Source: CAZMCC01 sp964564695 (lineage in GTDB: Bacteria; Planctomycetota; Phycisphaerae; Phycisphaerales; UBA1924). From it: a DNA stretch of 64,000 bases. Numbering within the stretch: position 1 is the first letter of the stretch; the number at the start of each line of letters is the position of its first letter. Made by a program: the position numbers and the translations under genes. The stretch is from positions 7,496 through 71,495 of the forward strand of contig CAZMCC010000005.1 of the NCBI GenBank assembly GCA_964564695.1. The letters run 5' to 3'. Below are positions 34,189 through 41,400 of this stretch, piece by piece. The notes under the pieces were generated by a model, which saw nothing but the letters and a program-made list of their open reading frames with translations, searched no databases and was not told the origin of the DNA.

Positions 34189-35001
34189 TTACTCGCTCGC
34201 CCGCAGGTACGCGAGCAGGCGGAGGATCGAGACGTAGAGCCAGACGAGGGTGACGAGCAGGCCGAAGGCGCCGACCCACTCGTACTGCTTGGGCAGACCG
34301 TCGTTCACGCCCTGCTCGATGTAGTCGAAGTCGAGCACGAGGTTGGCGGCGGCGAGGCCGACGATGAAGAGGCTGAAGCCGATGCCGATCGGGCCGATAT
34401 CCCAGATGAACGGAATCGTGAAGCCCAGGACGAAGTGGAGCATGATCTGGGCGAGGCACAGGAAGAACAGGCCGCCGGTCGCGGCGATCACGATGCGGGC
34501 GAACATCGGCGTCGCCCGGATGATGCGGAAGTAGTACGCCAGGAGCATGGCGCCCGAGACGCCGAAGGTGGCGAGCACGGCGGTGATGATCAGCGCGGGG
34601 CCGCCGGGGTTCTTGCCGAACTGGGTGGCGTAGAAGACGCTCAGGGCGCCGCAGAAGAGGCCCTCGACGATCGCGAAGACCGGGGCGGTGAACATCGCGT
34701 ACTTGGGCATGCGGGAGACCGCGAGGTACGAGAAGAAGCCCACGACGACCGTGCCGGCCCACACCGGGATGATGAGGTGGGGGTTGGGCTTGAGCCACAT
34801 CCAGCCGACGACGGCGGAGGCGGCGGTGACGGCGAGCAGGATCAGCGTGGCCGTGATCGTGCCGGCGATCGTCATCTGGTGCGAGCGGACGTCGGTCAGC
34901 GACGACGCGCCGCGGGCGCTGGTCGTCGACTGAAACTGGTCCCACGTCATGGGCTTGTTGAACGTGTCCCCGGAGAAGACGGGGTTGTTCGAACGGAGCA
35001 T
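34189..35001 (-). CDS. Bax inhibitor-1/YccA family membrane protein
   Basis: 270 aa from ATG at 35001. After a hydrophilic N-terminus of about 45 residues come seven membrane segments, including MTIAGTITATLILLAVTAASAVVGWMW, IIPVWAGTVVVGFFSYLAV, FAIVEGLFCGALSVFYA, ALIITAVLATFGVSGAMLLAYYF, and IGIGFSLFIVGLAAANLVLDFDYIEQG. The acidic DFDYIE stretch and the final helix are typical of this bacterial YccA-like group with a long N-terminus. Related proteins act as Ca2+ leak channels or modulate membrane proteases; the function here is unknown. Confidence 0.9.
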   Translation of the reverse strand: MLRSNNPVFSGDTFNKPMTWDQFQSTTSARGASSLTDVRSHQMTIAGTITATLILLAVTAASAVVGWMWLKPNPHLIIPVWAGTVVVGFFSYLAVSRMPKYAMFTAPVFAIVEGLFCGALSVFYATQFGKNPGGPALIITAVLATFGVSGAMLLAYYFRIIRATPMFARIVIAATGGLFFLCLAQIMLHFVLGFTIPFIWDIGPIGIGFSLFIVGLAAANLVLDFDYIEQGVNDGLPKQYEWVGAFGLLVTLVWLYVSILRLLAYLRASE

Positions 35002-35033
35002 GCGACATCCTCCACAGAGGGGAACGAGAAGCC

Positions 35034-35051
35034 CCCGGCGACATCGCCGGG
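35034..35051 (-). terminator. Possible terminator hairpin downstream of guaB
   Basis: CCCGGCGA pairs with TCGCCGGG around a CA loop, and on the minus strand GGGCTTCTCG follows. The T tract is weak. It lies about 70 bp beyond the guaB stop and also in the leader of the next gene, so it might regulate the latter instead. Confidence 0.4.
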
Positions 35052-35118
35052 ATGTTGAGACTGAGTATATCGGAAGACGGCCGAACAGCCGCCAATTCGG
35101 GCGGGGGGTGCCCTGAAT

Positions 35119-36669
35119 TTATTCCGCGCGCTCGGTGGCCCCGAGGGTGTAGTTCGGGGCCTCACGGGTGATCTTGATGTTGTGGGGATGGCTCTCGGTC
35201 ATGCCCGCGTTGGTGATCCTGACAAAGCGGGTAAGCTCGCGGAAATCGGCGAGGTTAGGGGTGCCGCAGTACCCCATCGAGGCCTTGAGGCCCCCGACCA
35301 TCTGATAGACGAATTCGGCCAAAGGTCCGCGGTACGGGACAAGTCCCTCCACCCCCTCGGGGACGAACTTCTGGCGCAGCTTGGCCGCTTCGGCGGCGGA
35401 GCTCCCTGCGGCGGCGTTGGCCTGGCCATAGCGGTCGGCCGAGCCGGCGTTCATGGCGCCCTCGGAGCCCATGCCGCGGTAGGACTTGTACCGGCGGCCG
35501 CCGGAGATGACGAGCTCGCCGGGCGATTCGTCCAAACCGGCGAAGGGCGAGCCGAGCATGACGCAGGGAGCGCCGGCGGCGAGGGCCTTGGCGATGTCGC
35601 CGGACATGCGGATGCCGCCGTCGGCGATGACGGGGACGTCCTTGAAGCCGGCGGCGGCGAGGCCGCGAACGGCGTTGAAGATGGCCGTGATCTGCGGGAC
35701 GCCCACGCCGGTGACGACGCGGGTGGTGCAGATGGAGCCGGGGCCTATGCCGGCCTTGATGGCGTCGGCGCCGGCGGCGGCGAGGGCGGCGGCGCCCTCG
35801 GCGGTGGCCACGTTGCCGGCGATGACTTCGACGTGGGGGTGGCGCTTCTTGATCTCGCGGACGGTGCGCAGGACGTTCTCGGAGTGGCCGTGGGACGTGT
35901 CGACGACGACGACGTCGGCCTCGGCGGCGATGAGGGCTTCGACGCGGTCGTAGGCGTCGACGCCGCAGGCGGCGCCGCAGCGGAGGCGCCCGCGCGAGTC
36001 GAGGTTTGCGGCGGGGAACTGGCCGAGGCGGTCGATGTCACGCTGGGTGATCATGCCGGTAAGGCGGCCCTGCGCGTCGACGAGGAGGAGCTTCTCGACC
36101 TTGCGCTGGTAGAGGATCTGCTCGGCCTGCTCGAGCGTGGTGGTGGCCGGGGCGGTGACGAGGTTGGTCGAGGTCATGACCTCGCCGATGGGCGTGGTCG
36201 GCTTCTCGACGAACTTGAGGTCGCGCCGGGTGAGGATGCCGACGACCTTGCCCTTGGAGCGGAGGGTGATGTGACCGTCGTCGGTGACGGGGAAGCCGCT
36301 GACGTTGTACGTCCGCATCAGGTCGCGGGCCTGCGCGACGGTGTTGAGCGGGCCGAGCGTGATGGGGTCGAGGATGACGCCGTTGGCGGAACGCTTGACC
36401 TTGGAGACCTCGCGGGCCTGCGCGTCGATGGGGATGTTGCGGTGGATGATGCCCATGCCGCCTTCCTGCGCCAGCGCGATGGCGAGGGCGGACTCGGTGA
36501 CGGTGTCCATCGGGGCGGAGATGAGCGGGATGGTCAGCGTGATGGAGCGCGTCAGGCGGGTGGAGACGTCGGCCTGGGAAGGGACGAGGTCGCTGTAGCG
36601 CGGCAGGAGCAGGACGTCGTCGAAGGTGACGCCTTCGGAGATGATCTTGCCGTTGTACGGGTCGGACAC
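35119..36669 (-). CDS. guaB: Inosine-5'-monophosphate dehydrogenase
   Basis: 516 aa from GTG at 36669, chosen because AGGGAG lies six bases upstream and because the protein then begins SDPYNGKIISEGVTFDDVLLLP as in other IMPDHs; an ATG at 36795 would add 42 low-complexity residues without a ribosome-binding site. It oxidises IMP to XMP with NAD in GMP synthesis. Two CBS domains lie at about residues 105-225; the catalytic Cys is in GPGSICTTR; the phosphate loop (DGGIRMSGD) and the flap region (YRGMGSEGAM) are intact. Confidence 0.95.
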   Translation of the reverse strand: MSDPYNGKIISEGVTFDDVLLLPRYSDLVPSQADVSTRLTRSITLTIPLISAPMDTVTESALAIALAQEGGMGIIHRNIPIDAQAREVSKVKRSANGVILDPITLGPLNTVAQARDLMRTYNVSGFPVTDDGHITLRSKGKVVGILTRRDLKFVEKPTTPIGEVMTSTNLVTAPATTTLEQAEQILYQRKVEKLLLVDAQGRLTGMITQRDIDRLGQFPAANLDSRGRLRCGAACGVDAYDRVEALIAAEADVVVVDTSHGHSENVLRTVREIKKRHPHVEVIAGNVATAEGAAALAAAGADAIKAGIGPGSICTTRVVTGVGVPQITAIFNAVRGLAAAGFKDVPVIADGGIRMSGDIAKALAAGAPCVMLGSPFAGLDESPGELVISGGRRYKSYRGMGSEGAMNAGSADRYGQANAAAGSSAAEAAKLRQKFVPEGVEGLVPYRGPLAEFVYQMVGGLKASMGYCGTPNLADFRELTRFVRITNAGMTESHPHNIKITREAPNYTLGATERAE

Positions 36670-36981
36670 GGGCGTGCTCCCTGCGGGCGCGGCATCACCT
36701 GGGCGGCCGGACGAGTTCGTCGCGGGGGAGCCGTTGCCGGCGATCGGTGAAACGGAGAGGGAGGACCGAGCCTGAGAAATCGTGTGGCCTTCCATGGGCA
36801 AGCGTTGCAGGTTCGCGTGCCAAGTCAAGCATCCGCAGCGCAAGCGCCCGTTGAAATCCGCGAATCGACAGGGGGCGACCCATGATTCGCGGGCGTGTGC
36901 CGCATCGACACGACAATAATCGCTCCGTCGCCGCAACGGCGCGCTCACGCGAAGGCGCTGGGACGAAAGGGCACACATACC
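36670..36981. other. Divergent intergenic region between guaB and the debranching enzyme
   Basis: 312 bp with no convincing gene. It includes the 126 bp that would be an N-terminal extension of guaB (open frame but low complexity). A TTGACT hexamer on the minus strand (36828-36823) may be a -35, but no good -10 was found at the right distance. No repeat family member is present. Confidence 0.5.
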
Positions 36982-39267
36982 ATGGTTCCAGGCCCGATCA
37001 CGATCCCCGCGAAGCTCGGACCCACCACCACCTCCCAGCCCCCCCACGACCGCCACGCGGCGCTGCTCGCCACCGAGTGGCTGCTCACGAACGGGCTGGG
37101 CGGGTTCGCCATGGGCACCGCGGCCGGCGTGCCGACGCGCCGATACCACGCATGGCTGGTCGCGTCGCTGAAGCCGCCGGTGCGGAGGGTGGTCGCGCTG
37201 CACAGTTGCGTGGAGCGGGTCGAAGTGTTTGGGTCCGGGCCCGGCGGACAGAGCTCCGCCGGGGCACCCACTCCTGGGAAGCCTCTCGAACTTTCGACGT
37301 ATCGCTTCGAGGGCGGGGCGGCGGCGCCGGGCGGCCTTGCGAACCTCGTCGCGTTCACGCGCGATCCGATGGGCGGGTGCTCGTGGGAGTACGCGGGCGC
37401 CGGAGTGAAGGTGACGCGAACGCTCGTGCTGGCCCGCGGGGCGAACGCGGCGAGCGTGCGGTACGAGGTGAGCGGGCTCGCGCTCGGGGCACGGGCGAGG
37501 CTCGTCGTCCGCCCGATGGTCGCAATGCGGGACTTCCATTCGCTGCTGCGCCATCCAGGTCGCGACGGGCTGTTCAAAGTTGATGCGTCGAGCCCGGGCG
37601 TGGTGGTGCGCGGGTGGTGGGGCGACGGGCCTTCGCTGCGGCTGGGGCCTCCCGGTGGCGGCGCGTGCGAGTTCACGCGCGACGAGCAGTGGTGGTGGAA
37701 CTTCCGGTACGAGCGCGAGGCGGAGCGGGGGCAGGACTTCGTCGAGGACCTGTTCTCGCCGGGTGAGTTCAGCGTGGAGCTCGCGAGCGCAGGCGCGTGG
37801 GAGCTGGGCGCGAGCGTCGGGCGGCCGGGCGAGTCGCCGCCCTCCGTGAGCGACCTCGCGTCGACGAGCACGAGCATCGCGGCGCGAAGGAAGCACCTGG
37901 CGCCGATCATCGCGGCCGCGACCGCGGGGGCGCCGAGCGAGTCGGCGGGCCCGCGGGCGGCGCTCGCGGTGGCGGCTGACGACTTCGTGGTGGCGAGCGA
38001 GCCTGTTACGCCCCCCCACCCCAGCGCCACGACCGGACGCACGAGCGTCATCGCCGGCTACCCCTGGTTCGCCGACTGGGGACGCGACACGCTCATCAGC
38101 CTGCCCGGGCTCATGCTCGCCACGGGGCGCGTGAGCGAGGCGTTCGACACGCTCCGCACGTTCGCCGCCCACGTCCGCGCCGGGCTCGTGCCCAACCGCT
38201 TCGACGACTTCTCCGGACTCCCCCACTACAACACGGCGGATGCGTCCTTGTGGTTCGTGAACAGCGCGTGCGAGTATCTCCAGGCGACCGGCGACCGCAC
38301 CGGCTTCGAGCGGGCCCTCAAGCCCGCGTGCCTCGAGATCGTGCACGCCTACCAGCACGGCACCAGCGTCCCCGGCGAGCAGAACGGCGCGGGTGGGAGC
38401 GAAGCCGCCGGGGCGCCCATCGCGATGGACCCCGCCGACGGGCTCATCTTCGCGGGGTCGCCCAACACGCAGCTCACATGGATGGACGCGAAGCGCGACG
38501 GCGTGGTGTTTACGCCGCGGTATGGCAAGCCGGTGGAGCTGAGCGCGCTGTGGCACCACTCGCTGCGGTCGCTGGCCGAGGCGCTGGCGCCGGCGGGGCG
38601 CGAGAAGACCGGCGCCGTGCCGATCGCGCACGAGGATCGAACACGGGCGGCGGACCTGCGCACGATCGCCGATCGTGTCGCGTCGTCGTTCCGCACGCGC
38701 TTCTACCAGGAGCGGCTGGGGTACTGCGCCGACTGCCTCGTGCCGGGCTCGGGGCACGCATCACCGACATGGGGCGCTGCGACGGAGCTGCGCCCGAACC
38801 AGGTCTACGCGGTGAGCCTCGAGTACTCGCCGCTCCTGCCCGAGCAGCAGCGGAGCGTGGTGGCGGCGGTGGGGCGCACGCTGCTGACGCCGCTGGGAAT
38901 GCGGACGCTCGACCCGTCGGCGCCGGGGTATCGCGGGCGGTTCCGCGGAAACCTCGCGGAGCTGGACGCGGCGTATCACAACGGGACAGCGTGGCCATAC
39001 TTGCTGGGGGCGTACGCGGAGGCGGTGTTGAGGGCGGGGGCGTTCTCGCAGGAGTCGCGCCAGAAGGCACGGGGAATCTTGACGCCGCTGGCAGCGATGC
39101 TCACGCGGACGTCGAGCGGCAAGGGCGACGTCGTGTGCGTGGGGCAGTTGCCGGAGGTGGAGGACGGGGACGACACGCGCGCCGAGCCGCAGCGCGCGGG
39201 CGGGTGCCCGGCGCAGGCGTGGTCGGTGGCGGAGTGTCTCCGCGTGTTGAGGTTGTGTGGGGAGTGA
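36982..39267 (+). CDS. Amylo-alpha-1,6-glucosidase (glycogen debranching enzyme)
   Basis: 761 aa from ATG at 36982. An N-terminal beta domain (TEWLLTNGLGGFAMGTAAGVPTRRYHAWLVAS, about residues 28-70) and a C-terminal (alpha/alpha)6 barrel are seen: IAGYPWFADWGRDTLISLPGLMLATGR, LPHYNTADASLWFV, QLTWMDAKRDGVVFTPRYGKPVELSALWHHSL, GTAWPYLLGAYAEA. The GRDTLISLPGL and the acidic residues in TWMD match this GDE family, which removes alpha-1,6 branches in glycogen. Residues about 87-96 (GPGGQSSAGAP) are encoded by repeat R3b inserted in frame. Confidence 0.92.
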   Translation: MVPGPITIPAKLGPTTTSQPPHDRHAALLATEWLLTNGLGGFAMGTAAGVPTRRYHAWLVASLKPPVRRVVALHSCVERVEVFGSGPGGQSSAGAPTPGKPLELSTYRFEGGAAAPGGLANLVAFTRDPMGGCSWEYAGAGVKVTRTLVLARGANAASVRYEVSGLALGARARLVVRPMVAMRDFHSLLRHPGRDGLFKVDASSPGVVVRGWWGDGPSLRLGPPGGGACEFTRDEQWWWNFRYEREAERGQDFVEDLFSPGEFSVELASAGAWELGASVGRPGESPPSVSDLASTSTSIAARRKHLAPIIAAATAGAPSESAGPRAALAVAADDFVVASEPVTPPHPSATTGRTSVIAGYPWFADWGRDTLISLPGLMLATGRVSEAFDTLRTFAAHVRAGLVPNRFDDFSGLPHYNTADASLWFVNSACEYLQATGDRTGFERALKPACLEIVHAYQHGTSVPGEQNGAGGSEAAGAPIAMDPADGLIFAGSPNTQLTWMDAKRDGVVFTPRYGKPVELSALWHHSLRSLAEALAPAGREKTGAVPIAHEDRTRAADLRTIADRVASSFRTRFYQERLGYCADCLVPGSGHASPTWGAATELRPNQVYAVSLEYSPLLPEQQRSVVAAVGRTLLTPLGMRTLDPSAPGYRGRFRGNLAELDAAYHNGTAWPYLLGAYAEAVLRAGAFSQESRQKARGILTPLAAMLTRTSSGKGDVVCVGQLPEVEDGDDTRAEPQRAGGCPAQAWSVAECLRVLRLCGE
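37240..37270 (-). repeat. Repeat R3, copy b, in frame inside the debranching enzyme gene
   Basis: CCCGGCGGA (37240-37248) pairs with TCCGCCGGG (37255-37263), followed by GGCACCC. It is the reverse complement of the copy in aroB. It encodes the peptide PGGQSSAGAP. Confidence 0.85.
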
Positions 39268-39281
39268 CAGGACGGCGCCGA

Positions 39282-39348
39282 GATCCCCCTCCGCAACGCG
39301 GAGGGGGAATGCTTGATCGGCGTTCAGCCGATCAAGCGAGGGGGAGGG
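39282..39348 (+). repeat. Repeat R1, copy 4
   Basis: Hairpin 2: GCTTGATCGGC (39311-39321) with GCCGATCAAGC (39327-39337), loop GTTCA. It faces copy 5. Confidence 0.9.
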
Positions 39349-39370
39349 AGTGGCCGGTTCGAAGAACGAT

Positions 39371-39438
39371 GCCCTCCCCCTCGTCTGCTCGGCTGGACGC
39401 CGAGCAGCCTTTCCCCCTCCGCGTTGCGGAGGGGGATC
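39371..39438 (-). repeat. Repeat R1, copy 5 (reversed), next to the DUF559 gene
   Basis: Hairpin 2: CTGCTCGGC (39385-39393) with GCCGAGCAG (39399-39407), loop GTCCA on the element's own strand. It ends 16 bp before the start codon of the DUF559 gene, so it would be in the promoter or leader of that gene. Confidence 0.9.
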
Positions 39439-39454
39439 TTGGTATGCTCCTGTA

Positions 39455-39871
39455 ATGGCGAAGCGGCCGATTGATCGCAAGCGTGCCGTCATTCCGGCGC
39501 CCGGCGGCATCGAGCGGGCGCGGGAGCTTCGGTCCAACATGTCGCTGCCGGAAGTGTTGTTATGGCAGCTTCTGCGGCGACGGAGCGTGCACGGGTTGTT
39601 GTTTCGCCGGCAGAAGCCGCTCGGTCCCTTTGTGGCGGACTTCTATTGCCACGAGGCGATGCTGGTCGTCGAAGTCGACGGCAAGCAGCACGAATTCCAG
39701 GTTGAGCATGACCGGGCACGGGACCGCTGGCTCAAGGACAATGAGTGCGGCGTGTTGCGGGTCGCCGCGGCTGAAGTGCTCAAGGATCCGGCGGCGGTTG
39801 CTGAGTGGGTTGTGCGCGCAGCGAGGGAGCGGATTGCGGAGATCGGGGCACGCGAGAACACGCGAAAGTGA
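39455..39871 (+). CDS. DUF559 endonuclease-domain protein
   Basis: 138 aa from ATG at 39455. The DUF559 pattern (Vsr-like, PD-(D/E)XK superfamily) is clear: ERARELRSNMSLPEVLLWQLLRRR, GLLFRRQKPLGPFVADFYC, LVVEVDGKQHE, DRWLKDNECGVLRVAAAEVL. The Asp in VADFYC and Glu-x-Asp in VEVDGKQH are the likely metal ligands. The biological role of the family is not established. It lies between reversed R1 copies 5 (16 bp upstream) and 6 (five bp downstream). A second, divergent member is at 63535, also beside palindromic repeats. Confidence 0.9.
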   Translation: MAKRPIDRKRAVIPAPGGIERARELRSNMSLPEVLLWQLLRRRSVHGLLFRRQKPLGPFVADFYCHEAMLVVEVDGKQHEFQVEHDRARDRWLKDNECGVLRVAAAEVLKDPAAVAEWVVRAARERIAEIGARENTRK

Positions 39872-39876
39872 AGATG

Positions 39877-39943
39877 TCCTCCCCCGCGCTTGATGGGCTG
39901 AACGCCCATCAAGCATGCCCCCTCCGCGTTGCGGAGGGGGATC
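39877..39943 (-). repeat. Repeat R1, copy 6 (reversed), just after the DUF559 gene
   Basis: Hairpin 2: GCTTGATGGGC (39888-39898) with GCCCATCAAGC (39904-39914), loop GTTCA on its own strand. The central base pair differs from copy 4 on both arms, a compensating change. Confidence 0.9.
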
Positions 39944-39961
39944 TTCGGAGCCGCGTCCGCG

Positions 39962-41344
39962 TCACTTCTCGTTCAACTGCCGATACCGCTCCCGATACTT
40001 CTTGTCCAGCTCCGTCTGCTTGTTCGAGAGGTCGATCTCGCGCCCGTCGATGTACGCGTGCTCGATCTTCGTCGTGATCTCGAGGGGGTTGCCGTCGGTC
40101 ACGATGAACGTCGCGGCCTTGGACTGCTCGATCGAACCGAGGTCGCCCTCGACGCCGAGGATCTTCGCGGCGTTGATCGTGACGCTGCGGAGGGCGGCGT
40201 CCTTGTCCAGGCCGTAGGCGACGGCGAGCGCGGCGGAGTACGGGAGGTTGCGCTCGTGGGCGGTCTCCTCGCCCGACGACATGCACCAGGTGACTCCGGC
40301 CTCTTCGAGCTTGACGGCGATCGTGTACCCATCGTCGATCGGGGAATCGTCGCGACGCGGCATGGCGAACGTGCCCTGGAGGATCACCCCGGCGCCGGCG
40401 TCCTTGAGCATCTGGGCGCACATCGGGGCGTCGCGCCCGCCGACGATCACGGGCTTGAGGCCGCGCCGCTTGGTGAAGGCGATGGCGGCGACGATCTGGT
40501 CGTAGTCGCTCGCGTTGATGAAGACGGGGTCCTTGCCCTTCCGTCCTTCGCCGAGCACGCCCGCCATCGCCTCCCAACGGAGGTCGACGGGGGTCGCCGG
40601 GTCGGCCCTCTTCGCGGCGAAATAGGCCTCGGCGGCGTCGAAGGCGCCCTCGATGGTCTGGAGCTGACGGTTCATCGCGCGACGCTGCTCGTCGTCGCTC
40701 TGATCCATCCAGCGCGAGTTGACCGAACGCATCCAGGGCCAGTCGATGACGAGGCCCGCGTCGGCGTCGACGGCCATCTCCTCCCACGTCCAGCCGTCCA
40801 TGCGGATGACGCTGACGCGGCCGGGGATGGCCCCGCCGGTGGGCATGACGGCACACGTGAGCACGCCGTTGGAGCGGGTAACGGGGATGAGCCACGAGTC
40901 GGGGTTCACGCTCGACGCGGGGCGGACCTCGGGGCTGACACCCTGGAAGCCGACCTCGTTCATGTCGCGGCTGGCGCGGACGGACTCAATTTCAGTCAGG
41001 CCCATCTGCGTGGAAGGCGCGATGAGGCCGGGGTACACGTGCTTGCCGGCGGCGTCGATCATCTTGACGTCGCCCGAGAGGCGCATCGCGGAGCGCTGCT
41101 TGGCGTCGGCGATGACGGTGATGCGCCCGCCGTCGAACATGATGAGGCCGTCGGGGATCTCGGGGCCGGACACGGGGTGGATGGTGGCGCCGACGATCGC
41201 GATGGGGCCCTTCTGGGCGGGGGCCTTGTGGGTGAGGTCTTGCGCCGAAGCGGCGGAAATGGCAAAGGGCAAATGGCAAATGAGCAAAGAGAACAGGATC
41301 GCCACGGCCGGGCCGGAGCGTGATGTCGACCGGGGAGCGTTCAT
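39962..41344 (-). CDS. Secreted amidohydrolase-like protein lacking the HxH motif
   Basis: 460 aa from ATG at 41344 with GGAAGGGA upstream. A signal peptide covers about residues 1-35; its core is LLICHLPFAIS. The chain follows the amidohydrolase order: VGATIHPVSGPEIPDGLIMFDGGRITVI (beta-sandwich), AGKHVYPGLIAPSTQMGLTEIE, and the C-terminal SVTINAAKILGVEGDLGSIEQSKAATFIVTDGNP. At the place where GLID-x-H-x-H normally supplies two metal ligands there is GLIAPSTQ, so the usual binuclear site is missing. It may be non-catalytic or a partner of the next protein upstream in the operon. Confidence 0.82.
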   Translation of the reverse strand: MNAPRSTSRSGPAVAILFSLLICHLPFAISAASAQDLTHKAPAQKGPIAIVGATIHPVSGPEIPDGLIMFDGGRITVIADAKQRSAMRLSGDVKMIDAAGKHVYPGLIAPSTQMGLTEIESVRASRDMNEVGFQGVSPEVRPASSVNPDSWLIPVTRSNGVLTCAVMPTGGAIPGRVSVIRMDGWTWEEMAVDADAGLVIDWPWMRSVNSRWMDQSDDEQRRAMNRQLQTIEGAFDAAEAYFAAKRADPATPVDLRWEAMAGVLGEGRKGKDPVFINASDYDQIVAAIAFTKRRGLKPVIVGGRDAPMCAQMLKDAGAGVILQGTFAMPRRDDSPIDDGYTIAVKLEEAGVTWCMSSGEETAHERNLPYSAALAVAYGLDKDAALRSVTINAAKILGVEGDLGSIEQSKAATFIVTDGNPLEITTKIEHAYIDGREIDLSNKQTELDKKYRERYRQLNEK

Positions 41345-41400
41345 TCGGCGAGTTCCCTTCCTGATTTGCCCTTTGCCCATGTGTTCATTGTTCATTTGCT
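41256..41400 (-). repeat. Low-complexity AAATGGCAAAGGG-type repeat tract
   Basis: GCAAA-containing words recur: AAATGGCAAAGGGCAAATGG and AAATGAGC near 41262-41292, then TTTGCCCTTTGCCC and TTCATTGTTCATTTGC near 41366-41400. The first part encodes ICHLPFAIS of a signal peptide; the second lies between the two amidohydrolase genes. Tracts of this kind are widespread in some planctomycete and Bacteroidetes genomes. Confidence 0.55.

Noticed and set aside
36670..36795. ATG start 42 codons earlier for guaB
   Set aside because: The added residues are low complexity and lack a ribosome-binding site, while GTG 36669 has AGGGAG and matches other IMPDH N-termini.
39282..39943. CRISPR-like array from repeated R1 units
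   Set aside because: Units are inverted relative to each other, irregularly spaced, and enclose a gene; there are no regular spacers and no cas genes.
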